Positions 44,001 to 53,096 of a stretch of 64,000 bases of DNA are shown here, in pieces. The DNA comes from Lacrimispora celerecrescens. Lineage in GTDB: Bacteria > Bacillota > Clostridia > Lachnospirales > Lachnospiraceae. Made by a program: the position numbers and the translations under genes. Where the stretch lies: positions 62,001 to 126,000 of the forward strand of contig NZ_JPME01000006.1 in NCBI RefSeq assembly GCF_000732605.1. The letters are read 5' to 3'. How positions within the stretch are numbered: position 1 is the stretch's first letter; the number at the start of each line of letters is the position of its first letter. The notes under the pieces are model-generated. The model ran no database searches, was not told the DNA's origin, and saw only the letters and a list, made by a program, of their open reading frames with translations.

Positions 44001-44867
44001 ATGAAAAATGATGTTTCTTATAAAGCTGGCAGCAAGATTCGTGCAAGCCAGGTAATATCTATAATCCTGATTATTTTAGGCGGATTTACCATGACCTATC
44101 CGCTGCTGTGGATGGTTATGAGTTCCTTTAAAGCCAACAATGAGATTTTTAACAATGCCGGCAGTCTGATTCCGAAGGTATTTCATTTTGAAAACTATAT
44201 CAACGGCTGGAAAGGTTTTGCAAAGATCAGCTTTACAACGTTCTTTACAAACTCTTTTTTTATCTCTATCGTGGGAACCATCGGAGCGGTATTCTCCTCT
44301 GCATTTATTGCATTTGGGTTTGCCAGGTTGAAATTCAAAGGACGTAACTTCTGGTTTATCTGCATGCTGATTACCATGATGCTGCCATTTCAGGTTATTA
44401 TGATACCACAGTATATTATTTTCAATAAATTAGGCTGGGTAGGAACGTTCTTGCCATTGATTGTACCAAGCTTTTTTGGAGGATCTTTCTTTATATTTCT
44501 GATTATACAGTTTATTTACGGAATTCCTAAGGACCTTGACGAGGCTGCAAAAATCGATGGCTGCAGTTATCTTGATATTTTTACCCGGATTATACTGCCG
44601 TTAATAATCCCGGCGTTGGTAACATGTGCAATTTTCTCATTTATGTGGAAATGGGATGATTTTATGGGTTCACTGCTTTACTTAAATAAGCCAAGTATGT
44701 ATCCGGTAACCATGGCTCTTAAGATGTTTTCTGATCCAACATCGATTACGGATTGGGGCGCCATGTTTGCCATGGCTACATGTTCCATTATTCCGATTTT
44801 TCTGATTTTTGTATTTTTTCAAAGATATCTGGTAAACGGTATCAGTACAGAGGGATTGAAAGGTTAA
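44001..44867 (+). CDS. Sugar ABC transporter permease, MalG/UgpE-like
   Basis: The 288-residue protein has six predicted spans and the EAA loop DEAAKIDGCSYLDIFTRIILPL. The start MKNDVSYKAG at ATG 44001 is chosen; GTG 43992 overlaps the previous stop. With the upstream permease it would form the channel of a CUT1-type importer. The substrate is probably a mannose-containing oligosaccharide, judged from the GH38 gene two genes later. Confidence 0.92.
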   Translation: MKNDVSYKAGSKIRASQVISIILIILGGFTMTYPLLWMVMSSFKANNEIFNNAGSLIPKVFHFENYINGWKGFAKISFTTFFTNSFFISIVGTIGAVFSSAFIAFGFARLKFKGRNFWFICMLITMMLPFQVIMIPQYIIFNKLGWVGTFLPLIVPSFFGGSFFIFLIIQFIYGIPKDLDEAAKIDGCSYLDIFTRIILPLIIPALVTCAIFSFMWKWDDFMGSLLYLNKPSMYPVTMALKMFSDPTSITDWGAMFAMATCSIIPIFLIFVFFQRYLVNGISTEGLKG

Positions 44868-44895
44868 AAATTAAAGTCTAAGGAGAGATGTTAAA

Positions 44896-46263
44896 ATGAT
44901 GAAAAAAATTTGGAAACGTTTCATTGCATTTACATTGGTGGGCTTGGCCATAGTGGGGATTGCTGGCTGTGGCTCAAAAGATACAGACAATGGTGAAAAA
45001 ACCACGGCAGCAGAAGTAGCAGCAGCGGGTGAAACAACCGATAAAACAAAAGGCGGAGAAACGGTAATCCGCGTATGTTGGTGGGGAAATCAGACAAGAA
45101 ATGACGGAACGGTTAAAGCTCTTGAAATGTATGAAACAGAGCATCCGGGAATTAAATTTGAGGTTGAATTTTCTGATTTTAATGGATATTGGGATAAACT
45201 GGCAACGCAGGCGGCCAGCGGAAATCTGCCGGATATTATTCAGATGGATTACCGTTACATAAAACAGTATGCAGATAAAGGTCAGATTGTAGGATTAAAT
45301 CAGTATATCAACAGCGGCGTGATTGAAACTGCAGACGTAGCCGACAGCATTATGGAGACCGGTGTGGTTGGTAGTGATATCTACGGTATTGTATCCGGTA
45401 CTCAGGCTATGGCGCTGTTAGTAAATACCGATGTAATGGCGGAAGCCGGTGTGACGCTTCCGAAACAGCCAACCTGGGATGAGCTGTTTGAAGCCGGAAA
45501 GACAGTTCATGAGAAAACAGGTCAGTTCCTTAATATTCCAAGTGGTGATGAGCTGAATATGCTGTATATGGCAAGAGCCGTAGGACAGACCATGTTTAAC
45601 GAGGCTGGTGATGGACTAGGAATGCCTGATGAAACAGTAGCACTTCGCTATTTTACTAGATTGAAAGAGACCCTAGACGGCGGTTACCACCTTTCACCTG
45701 AGGAAGTTGCGGAAGGCAGTAACAGCCAGCTGAGTAATTTCGCAGCAGGTAAAGAATGGTGTAATTTTATAAATTCCAATCAGATTACCAATACAATCAG
45801 CCAGTGCCCTGATGGATTGGAATACGAAATTTATATGTATCCGACGGAAGCAGATGCAATACAACAGCCGCTGTTCTTAAAGCCTTCCATGTTCTGGAGC
45901 ATATCGAAGGACTCTGGAAATTCCGAAATTGCAGCCGATGTGATTAATTATTTAACAAACTCTGTAGAAGCAAACAAAGAAGCTTTAAAGGGAGAGAGAG
46001 GCGTTCCGATTTCCAGTGTCGTTTCTAAGGCAATTGCCGAAGTAGTAGATGAGTCGACCGCAAGAATAAATTCTTATGTATCGGAAGTTGCTAAGATAGC
46101 AAATAAAATTGATCCTCCATATCCGGCAGCAGCTGCAGAAGTTGCAAAGCTGATCAGTGACCTGTCTGACATGGTCCGCTACGGGGAAATTACGCCAGAA
46201 GATGCTGCCAATGATTTCTACGAACAGGCAACGGAGATTCTTCAGAAAGGTGTGGCGAAATAA
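44896..46263 (+). CDS. Sugar ABC transporter substrate-binding lipoprotein
   Basis: The 455-residue protein has a lipoprotein signal with lipobox VGIAGC (Cys25), then a Thr/Ala/Lys-rich linker. The mature part starts TVIRVCWWGNQTRN and contains DKLATQAASGNLPDIIQMDY, typical of family 1 extracellular solute-binding proteins. It would catch the sugar and hand it to the two permeases. AAGGAGAG lies 8 bases before the ATG. The stop overlaps the next gene by one base (TAATG). Confidence 0.93.
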   Translation: MMKKIWKRFIAFTLVGLAIVGIAGCGSKDTDNGEKTTAAEVAAAGETTDKTKGGETVIRVCWWGNQTRNDGTVKALEMYETEHPGIKFEVEFSDFNGYWDKLATQAASGNLPDIIQMDYRYIKQYADKGQIVGLNQYINSGVIETADVADSIMETGVVGSDIYGIVSGTQAMALLVNTDVMAEAGVTLPKQPTWDELFEAGKTVHEKTGQFLNIPSGDELNMLYMARAVGQTMFNEAGDGLGMPDETVALRYFTRLKETLDGGYHLSPEEVAEGSNSQLSNFAAGKEWCNFINSNQITNTISQCPDGLEYEIYMYPTEADAIQQPLFLKPSMFWSISKDSGNSEIAADVINYLTNSVEANKEALKGERGVPISSVVSKAIAEVVDESTARINSYVSEVAKIANKIDPPYPAAAAEVAKLISDLSDMVRYGEITPEDAANDFYEQATEILQKGVAK

Positions 46264-49200
46264 TGGGAATTATCAGTGGAGAGTACAGAGATAGAATCAA
46301 ACACTGGATTCGTACACTAAAGGAAGACTTTTATACCCCGCTTGGTGACATGGAGTTTGAATATTACCGCACTATGGACCATATGAAACTTGCGGAGGTT
46401 AGGAATCAAGAGTTTACTCCGGTAGAGACGGGGCATACCTGGGGAAATCTGTATGAGTATGGCTGGTTTAGAACCCGCTTTACGCTTCCGGCAGAGGCGC
46501 AAGGGCAGCGAATCGTTGTCAACCTTCAGCCGGGCGGAGAGTCTACGCTTTTTGTAAATGGAAAAGAATTTGGAACTTACCGGGCAGACTGGGTAAAGGA
46601 GCCTCATCATTTTCTTGAGGACAATTTTCTTACTGACAATGGTAGGGAAGGGGAAGCCTACGAGCTGTATATGGAGATCTATGCCGGCCATTATTATGCG
46701 GAGGCCCAAGACAGCGGATGTGCCACCGGTCCAGTGCTTCCGGGATTGTTTAAAGACCCGGCAGTGGAAGGACACAGAAGGTGTCTTGGTGCTTCTACTT
46801 ATGGTATCTGGGATGAGACGGCTTACCAGCTTTACATGGATGTGATGACATTAAATGGCCTTTTAGAGGTTATTGATCAGGACTCCCTGCGGGCCGAACG
46901 AATTGCCGAAGCTTTGGAAACATTTACCCTTCTGGTAGATTTTGAACAGGACAAGGAAGCCCGGACAGCGTCTTACCGTGTCGCCAGAGAGGCCATCCGT
47001 CCGGCCATGGAAGCAAAAAACGGTTCCAGTATGCCGGAATTTTACTGCATTGGCAATGCTCATCTTGACCTGGTATGGCTGTGGCCTCTGGCTGAGACTA
47101 AGAGAAAGACCGCTAGAACGTTTGCTGCCCAGCTGCGTCTTTTGAAGGAGTATGATGATTACCGCTTTATTCAGAGTCAGCCGGCCTGCTATGAAATGTG
47201 CCGGGAATCCTATCCTGATCTTTTTGAGGAAATCCGTCAGGCTATTTTGGAAGGCCGCTGGATTGCCGAGGGAGCTATGTGGGTAGAGCCGGATACCAAT
47301 ATGGCTGGCGGTGAGGCTCTGATACGCCAGCTTCTTTATGGAAAACGCTACTATAAAGAAATGTTTGACGTGGACAGTCGTCTTTTATGGCTTCCTGATA
47401 CCTTTGGCTATACGGCGGCTCTTCCTCAGATTTTAAAAGGTTGCGGAGTGGATTATCTGGTTACTCAGAAGATTTTCTGGTCTTATAACGAAGGGGAGCA
47501 GTTCCCATACCATTACTTCAATTGGAGGGGGATGGACGGAACTGAGATCGTGTCTTTCCTACCAACAAGCTATACTTATGGGAACAATCCGGCAGAACTG
47601 AATAACGTATGGAAAAACCGTGCCCAAAAGCGTGAGCTGTATAACTTCCTTATACCGTTTGGCTATGGAGACGGCGGCGGTGGACCAACCAGGGATCATA
47701 TCGAATATCTGGAGCGGCAGAAGAATTTGGAAGGCAGCGTGAAAATGCACATGGAAAATCCTGTGGATTACTTTGTTGCGATGGACGAAATGGGTGGTCC
47801 TGCAAATACTTATACCGGTGAGCTTTATTTTACGGCTCATCGTGGAACGTATACTTCCCAGGCCGCAATTAAAAAATGGAACCGTAAGAATGAGCTGGCT
47901 CTGCGGAGTCTGGAGCTCTGGGGCAGTATGGCTCTGGCGAAGAAAAAAGAAGACCGGTTGTTTGGAAACAGCTATGTTTACCCAGCCGATAAGGTTGAAA
48001 AATTATGGAAAGAAACATTGCTAAATCAATTCCACGATATTCTTCCCGGATCCAGTATAGGACGAGTTTATGATGAAGTCAGGATTTCCATGGAACGGGC
48101 TTGGAACGAGACTGCCGTACTTGTGAGAGAAGCAGCAGCCAGTATGGTGAGTGCGGGCGAAGGAATCACAGTCTTCAACTCCCTGCCATTTAAAAGGGTA
48201 TGTCTGACCGAAGTGCCGGAAGGCTATGGCACAGGCTGCAGGACACTGGAAGGGGATATGATCCCTGTTTATACGGAAAACGACCGTGTGACGGTTTTTG
48301 TTGAGGTTCCGGCTCTTGGTGCGGTTACGATTGTTCCATGGAATGAAGAAGTTAGGGTTGAAAAGCCCATTGTTTCCCTAAAGCAGGAACAAACCGGATT
48401 CTTGATGGAAAATGAGAAACTCCGAGTTCATATCAATGCGGAAGGAGAAATTACTTCCTATATTCTCAAGGAAAATGGAAGGGAATTTGCAAAATCTCCG
48501 ATGAACCATTTCCGGCTGTTTAAGGATGTTCCAAGAAAGTTTGATGCCTGGGATATTGACTCCAATTATGCAGCGCAGGAAATTGCGGGGGCCTTTGATG
48601 TGAAGGCAGAAATCATTTGTGGCGGCGGTGCAAAAGCAGTACTGCATATCGAAGGAAGAATCGGCGAATCCACTTTTACCCAAGATATTTCCCTGGAAGC
48701 GGGAGGGGAACGGGTGGAATTTGCGACTGAGGTTGACTGGCGGGAAATGCACCGTCTCCTGAAGGTGAGCTTTCCGACAACTGTTTACGGGGAAATGGCA
48801 ATCAACGAGATGCAGTTCGGCTATGTGGAACGTCCAATGCATCGGTCAAGAACTTACGACAAGGACCGCTTTGAGGTTTGCAACCACCGTTATAGTGCTG
48901 TCTGCGACGGAGGAAACGGGATGGCGCTGTTAAATGACTGCAAGTATGGTATCAGCATGGAAGACGGCGTTTTGGAACTAACCCTTCTGCGTGCTGCCAC
49001 TTGCCCGGAAATGAGAGCTGATAATGGCATTCACAATTTTACATACGGTGTAACTGCATGGAAGGGAATGTTCATGGAAAGCAGCGTCGTAAGACAGGGC
49101 TACGAGATTAACGAGGCACCTTTGATAGTAGCTGGTCTGATAGAACGTTTCTCCCTGGTAGGAGTAAACTGTGACCATGTGGTTGTTGATACGGTAAAAC

Positions 49201-49433
49201 TGGCTGAAGATGGAAGCGGCGATCTGATTTTCCGTCTCTATGAGTGTAAAAAGGCTATGGACCGTGCTGTTCTTACTGTTAATTGTCTGGTCCGGCAGGC
49301 GTGGATTTGTGATATGCTAGAAAATAAGCTGGAGGAGACGGAGGTTTCCGGTGGAAATGGCTGTGGATCAATAGGGCTTGATTTCCGTGCATTTGAGATT
49401 AAAACAGTCCGAGTTTCTCTTAAAAATAAATAA
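46263..49433 (+). CDS. GH38 alpha-mannosidase
   Basis: The 1056-residue protein is full length for family 38. An N-terminal beta domain (about 1-230) precedes the catalytic barrel, which has the metal-binding IGNAHLDLVWLWPLAET block, EGRWIAEGAMWVEPDTN, and LLWLPDTFGYTAALPQIL carrying the nucleophile Asp379. QFHDILPGSSI and the C-terminal beta-sandwich domains follow. No signal peptide is present, so it acts in the cytoplasm on imported mannosides such as N-glycan fragments. It overlaps the binding-protein gene by one base. The YesMN-like pair next door is the likely regulator. Confidence 0.93.
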   Translation: MGIISGEYRDRIKHWIRTLKEDFYTPLGDMEFEYYRTMDHMKLAEVRNQEFTPVETGHTWGNLYEYGWFRTRFTLPAEAQGQRIVVNLQPGGESTLFVNGKEFGTYRADWVKEPHHFLEDNFLTDNGREGEAYELYMEIYAGHYYAEAQDSGCATGPVLPGLFKDPAVEGHRRCLGASTYGIWDETAYQLYMDVMTLNGLLEVIDQDSLRAERIAEALETFTLLVDFEQDKEARTASYRVAREAIRPAMEAKNGSSMPEFYCIGNAHLDLVWLWPLAETKRKTARTFAAQLRLLKEYDDYRFIQSQPACYEMCRESYPDLFEEIRQAILEGRWIAEGAMWVEPDTNMAGGEALIRQLLYGKRYYKEMFDVDSRLLWLPDTFGYTAALPQILKGCGVDYLVTQKIFWSYNEGEQFPYHYFNWRGMDGTEIVSFLPTSYTYGNNPAELNNVWKNRAQKRELYNFLIPFGYGDGGGGPTRDHIEYLERQKNLEGSVKMHMENPVDYFVAMDEMGGPANTYTGELYFTAHRGTYTSQAAIKKWNRKNELALRSLELWGSMALAKKKEDRLFGNSYVYPADKVEKLWKETLLNQFHDILPGSSIGRVYDEVRISMERAWNETAVLVREAAASMVSAGEGITVFNSLPFKRVCLTEVPEGYGTGCRTLEGDMIPVYTENDRVTVFVEVPALGAVTIVPWNEEVRVEKPIVSLKQEQTGFLMENEKLRVHINAEGEITSYILKENGREFAKSPMNHFRLFKDVPRKFDAWDIDSNYAAQEIAGAFDVKAEIICGGGAKAVLHIEGRIGESTFTQDISLEAGGERVEFATEVDWREMHRLLKVSFPTTVYGEMAINEMQFGYVERPMHRSRTYDKDRFEVCNHRYSAVCDGGNGMALLNDCKYGISMEDGVLELTLLRAATCPEMRADNGIHNFTYGVTAWKGMFMESSVVRQGYEINEAPLIVAGLIERFSLVGVNCDHVVVDTVKLAEDGSGDLIFRLYECKKAMDRAVLTVNCLVRQAWICDMLENKLEETEVSGGNGCGSIGLDFRAFEIKTVRVSLKNK

Positions 49434-49516
49434 TAGCATATCGGGTTCTATCTTCTTTTGGAGCAATGTATACTACCGGAATTTGGGCAGCATATGTAAT
49501 GAATATTTAGAAAGTG

Positions 49517-49614
49517 CGGGACTGTCGCAAAATGATTTTTCATACAAGATATGGGTATTCACCAAGCAACAAGAAACCATATCCTGTTGATGTTTTTCAT
49601 TTTGCGACAACCCC
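49517..49614. mobile_element. MITE-like inverted-repeat element (about 98 bp)
   Basis: The left end GGGACTGTCGCAAAATGA and the reverse complement of the right end, GGGGTTGTCGCAAAATGA, match closely. The similarity goes on inward through CAT, ACA and ATATGG, so the arms are about 38 bases each. There is no coding sequence. TGTCGCAAAATGA-type ends resemble the terminal repeats of insertion sequences, so this may be a non-autonomous copy; the hairpin may also end transcription of the mannosidase operon. No clear target duplication was seen. Confidence 0.5.
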
Positions 49615-49653
49615 TTTTACATTACAGCAAGAATATCCCAATAGCAACCGTAA

Positions 49654-50934
49654 TCAGCCAGGCTGATTTATCATAATCCGGATAATTTCCTCATTGGTTT
49701 GCTTCATACCTTCTCTCCCCAGTCTCCCAACATTTCTAAGGGTAGCCTCCACGCCTTTGGTGACGATCCCGTCGCCATCAAAGAACTGCTGTCCCTGCAT
49801 GTACATATTGTAACCCAAAATTCCGGCTTCAATGGAAGAGGCGATCTTTGCTGCGCAGGAGGATTTAGCCCCGTCGCATACGATACCGGAAACAATGGCC
49901 AGCGCGTTGACTATGGTATGGATGACTTCCTCATAGCCCCCTCCGCAGAGATAGGCAATTCCGGCTCCGGCCCCGGCACCTGCATTGACAGCACCGCAAT
50001 AGGCGGATAATCTGCCGATGGGGGTTTTCTGGTGAATGGCGGCAAGATTGGATAAAGCTAAGGCCCGGTACAATTTCTCTTCGCTGACCTTTAAGGCCCT
50101 TGCATATACGATGACAGGAACGGAAACAGTGATTCCCTGATTCCCGCTTCCGGAATTGATTACGACCGGCAGTCCGCAGCCGTTCATGCGGGCATCTGAA
50201 CCTGCAGCAGCCATGGCCTTTGCCCTGACGGATAAGTCGTCTCCGGAATTTTTAAGAAGCACCTTGCCGATATTGGCTCCATAGCTTTCCTTAAGTCCCT
50301 CTTCGGCAATGGCCCAGTTGTAGCGGATCTGGCGGTCCAGGATCTCCCGGATGTCAGAGATGTCCACGGAATTGATGAAGTCCCAGATATCTTCCATATT
50401 GAGCAAACTCCGGTCGGTCATTGTGTCCTCTTCCAAAGCCGCTTCTTTTTGCATCAACTTGGTTCCATCCGTTTCAATGAGGACGATGTTGGTGTGGTAG
50501 CCTGCAATGCGTACCCTGCTATAGGACGATCCCTTATACAGGGTAACAAGGATATCAAAATTAATCCCCTGATCCAGGTGTTCTACCATGATCTCTCGTT
50601 CCTTCATAAATTCTCTCATCTGCAGCATCTGCTCCGGGGAGACCTCTGCAATGACCTCCAGCTCTCTTTCCGGATTTCCCGCCACAATCCCTGCCGCCAC
50701 TGCCGCCGGAATACCCTTTAAATGGCCTGTGTTGGGAACAATCACGGATTTTACATTCTTAATAATGCTTCCGCTGGCTGCCACCGCCACTTTATCAGGC
50801 ATTTGCCCCAGTGCTTTTCTGGCTACTGCGGCGGCATACGCCAGGGCGATCGGTTCGGTACAACCCATGGCGGGAAGCAGTTCTTCCTTTAATATCTGCA
50901 CATAGGCGCGGTATTTATTACAATCCCTTTCCAT
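49654..50934 (-). CDS. L-cysteine desulfidase / serine dehydratase alpha-like protein (UPF0597, CyuA family)
   Basis: The 426-residue protein has the family blocks ELLPAMGCTEPIALAYAAA, NGCGLPVVINSGSGNQGITVS, CGAVNAGAGAGAGIAYLCGG and GIVCDGAKSSCAAKIASS. The conserved cysteines fit the [4Fe-4S] site of cysteine desulfidases and serine dehydratase alpha subunits. Such enzymes break L-cysteine to pyruvate, sulfide and ammonia without PLP. The exact substrate, cysteine or another amino acid, is inferred from family. It is divergent from a LysR-type regulator, which probably controls it. Confidence 0.85.
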   Translation of the reverse strand: MERDCNKYRAYVQILKEELLPAMGCTEPIALAYAAAVARKALGQMPDKVAVAASGSIIKNVKSVIVPNTGHLKGIPAAVAAGIVAGNPERELEVIAEVSPEQMLQMREFMKEREIMVEHLDQGINFDILVTLYKGSSYSRVRIAGYHTNIVLIETDGTKLMQKEAALEEDTMTDRSLLNMEDIWDFINSVDISDIREILDRQIRYNWAIAEEGLKESYGANIGKVLLKNSGDDLSVRAKAMAAAGSDARMNGCGLPVVINSGSGNQGITVSVPVIVYARALKVSEEKLYRALALSNLAAIHQKTPIGRLSAYCGAVNAGAGAGAGIAYLCGGGYEEVIHTIVNALAIVSGIVCDGAKSSCAAKIASSIEAGILGYNMYMQGQQFFDGDGIVTKGVEATLRNVGRLGREGMKQTNEEIIRIMINQPG

Positions 50935-51047
50935 ATAAACATTAATTCCTTTCTGAACGTATCATTAATTTTCCGTAAACAACCTGACAACAATCATTGA
51001 TTTCTAATTAGTTATAATGTACCATAGAAAGATGTGGAAGTAAAATT

Positions 51048-51069
51048 TAACGTTTTTAAGATAACGTTT
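51048..51069. promoter_or_regulatory. Direct repeats in the cysteine desulfidase/LysR intergenic region
   Basis: TAACGTTT occurs at 51048-51055 and again at 51062-51069, a 14-base period, within an AT-rich stretch. AACGTT is itself a palindrome. This could be the binding site of the LysR-type protein at 51107. A TATAAT lies at 51013-51018, without a good -35. Confidence 0.4.
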
Positions 51070-51106
51070 AATATTTTTAAATCAAGTATAGAAAGGAGTT
51101 TGCGGG

Positions 51107-52030
51107 ATGGAGCTTCGGGAAATAAAGACGTTTTTAGAGGTAGCAAACCAGAGAAGCTTTTGCCGGGCAGCTGAAAAGCTGGGCTATTCTCAGGCGGCCG
51201 TTACCGTACAGATCAAACAGCTGGAAAGAGAATTAAATGTTCATTTGTTTGACCGGATCGGGAAACAGACGACTCTGACTCATGAAGGAGAAACCTTTTA
51301 TGAATATGCGGCTGATGTAGTAAAGAGCCTGACTCATGTAAAAAATATTTTATCCGAATCCTCGGAGCTTACGGGAAGGCTGGTAATCGGGACCATAGAG
51401 TCCATTTGTTCCACCTTGTTTCCACCTCTCATACAGGAGTTCCACCGCCTTTATCCCCAGGTCAACGTCAGCATTGTGGTGGATTCTCCCGATGCACTTC
51501 TTACCATGATGAACCACAATACCATTGATCTGGTGTATTTCCTTGATAAACGCATGTATGATTCAAAATGGGTGAAGGTGATGGAACAGCCTGAAAACAT
51601 TATTTTTGCCGCTTCCAAAACCCACCCCTTTGGAATGGAAACAGATCTTACCATTGATCAGGTCATTTCACAGCCAATGATCCTAACGGAAAAGGATGCC
51701 AGTTACCGGCTTATGCTGGAACAGTACCTAGCTGCTTATGGAAAAAAGGTCCATCCCTTTCTGGAGATCGGCAATACGGAATTTATCATCAAGCTTCTTC
51801 GCAGCAACGCAGGGATCTCCTTTCTTCCGGAGTTCACCATTTGTAAGGATATTGAGGAAGGGACCTTAATGCCACTTAACATGAAAGATTTTCACTTACA
51901 GTCTTGGAGACAGATGGTTTATCACAGGGATAAATGGATCAGCAGAGAGATGAAGGCATTTATTGAACTTGTCCAAAGGATGGAGCAGAAATGCGGAGGG
52001 GCTGCCCCTCCTGACATTCCAAAAGAATAA
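51107..52030 (+). CDS. LysR-family transcriptional regulator
   Basis: The 307-residue protein has the LysR N-terminal winged HTH (MELREIKTFLEVANQRSFCRAAEKLGYSQAAVTVQIKQLE) described here in parts: ELREIKTFLEVA, then AAEKLGYSQAAVTVQIKQLE. The substrate-binding domain follows from about residue 90 (LVIGTIESICSTLFPPLI). AAAGGAG lies 9 bases before ATG 51107. It is divergent from the cysteine desulfidase-like gene, the usual LysR arrangement, and probably responds to a related amino acid. Confidence 0.88.
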   Translation: MELREIKTFLEVANQRSFCRAAEKLGYSQAAVTVQIKQLERELNVHLFDRIGKQTTLTHEGETFYEYAADVVKSLTHVKNILSESSELTGRLVIGTIESICSTLFPPLIQEFHRLYPQVNVSIVVDSPDALLTMMNHNTIDLVYFLDKRMYDSKWVKVMEQPENIIFAASKTHPFGMETDLTIDQVISQPMILTEKDASYRLMLEQYLAAYGKKVHPFLEIGNTEFIIKLLRSNAGISFLPEFTICKDIEEGTLMPLNMKDFHLQSWRQMVYHRDKWISREMKAFIELVQRMEQKCGGAAPPDIPKE

Positions 52031-52059
52031 TTGTACAGACTCTCCTGATGTGCTATACT
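52031..52059 (+). promoter_or_regulatory. Promoter of the Gfo/Idh/MocA gene at 52102
   Basis: TTGTAC (52031-52036), 17 bases, TATACT (52054-52059) with TGC before it. It starts directly after the LysR stop codon. Confidence 0.75.
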
Positions 52060-52101
52060 GAACAGGAAAATATTTGAAATAAATGAGCGGAGGTTTAAGA
52101 C

Positions 52102-53082
52102 ATGGAAGCGTTAAAAATCGGAATCATGGGGACAGGTAGGATCGCATCAGTGCTGGCAAATACAATGCTTCAGATGCCGCAGGTAGTTCTGATGGGAGCA
52201 GCCTCCAGAAGCCTGGAAAAAGCAGAAGAATTTGCAGCGCGTTTTTCCATTGAAAGGGCTTACGGTTCTTATGAGGAACTTGCGAAAGACCCGGATATTC
52301 AGTTGATCTACATTGCTACACCTCATTCCGAACATTGCAGCAATGCGAAGCTATGCCTGGAAAATGGAAAGCATGTTCTCTGCGAAAAAGCCTTTGCAGC
52401 CAATTATGCTCAGGCCAAGGAGATGACCGATCTGGCCGAAGAAAAAAATCTTATGATAACGGAAGCCATGTGGGTCCGCTACATGCCTATGGCAAAGACC
52501 CTGAAAGAAGTTTTAAACTCAGGCATTATCGGAGAGCCTATGACCCTTACCGCAAATCTCTGTTATCTGGTTTCTGATAAGCCGCGCCTTGTGAAACCGG
52601 AGCTTGCAGGGGGAGCCCTTCTTGATGTAGGAGTGTACACACTTAATTTCGCTTCCATTGTTTTTGGTGATGAGATTACTGACATCCAGTCCAGTGTGAT
52701 AAAAACGGACAGCGGAGTGGACGCTCAGAACAGCATAACCCTATGCTATCCTGGAGGAAAGATGGCAATCCTAAACAGTTCCTTACAGGTGCTTTCTGAC
52801 CGTATGGGAATCATATACGGAACCAAGGGATACCTTGTAGTTGAAAATGTCAATAATTTTGAATCCATCCATGTTTATAACACCGATAGGGAGCTGATTG
52901 AAACTCACATCAGGCCGGAACAGATATCAGGATATGAATACCAGATCGAAGCCAGTGGGGAAGCCATCAGAAATGGCTGGACAGAATGCCCCCAGATGCC
53001 CCATAAGGCAACTCTGGACGTAATGAAGGTCATGGACGAGCTAAGAAGACAGTGGGGAATCCGCTATCCGTTTGAGGCATAA
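52102..53082 (+). CDS. Gfo/Idh/MocA family oxidoreductase (dihydrodiol dehydrogenase-like)
   Basis: The 326-residue protein has the dinucleotide-binding motif GIMGTGRIASVLANTM, YIATPHSEHCSNAKLCLENGKHVLCEKAF with the family EK motif, and GGALLDVGVYTLNFAS in the C-terminal domain. It is close in layout to the product at 24636, with matching C-terminal ends (MNIMTRLRNDW versus MKVMDELRRQW). Substrate unknown; a sugar or similar polyol is likely. CGGAGG lies 8 bases before ATG 52102. The MATE gene follows after 14 bases and is probably co-transcribed. Confidence 0.87.
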   Translation: MEALKIGIMGTGRIASVLANTMLQMPQVVLMGAASRSLEKAEEFAARFSIERAYGSYEELAKDPDIQLIYIATPHSEHCSNAKLCLENGKHVLCEKAFAANYAQAKEMTDLAEEKNLMITEAMWVRYMPMAKTLKEVLNSGIIGEPMTLTANLCYLVSDKPRLVKPELAGGALLDVGVYTLNFASIVFGDEITDIQSSVIKTDSGVDAQNSITLCYPGGKMAILNSSLQVLSDRMGIIYGTKGYLVVENVNNFESIHVYNTDRELIETHIRPEQISGYEYQIEASGEAIRNGWTECPQMPHKATLDVMKVMDELRRQWGIRYPFEA

Positions 53083-53096
53083 TAAGAGGAAGGCTA

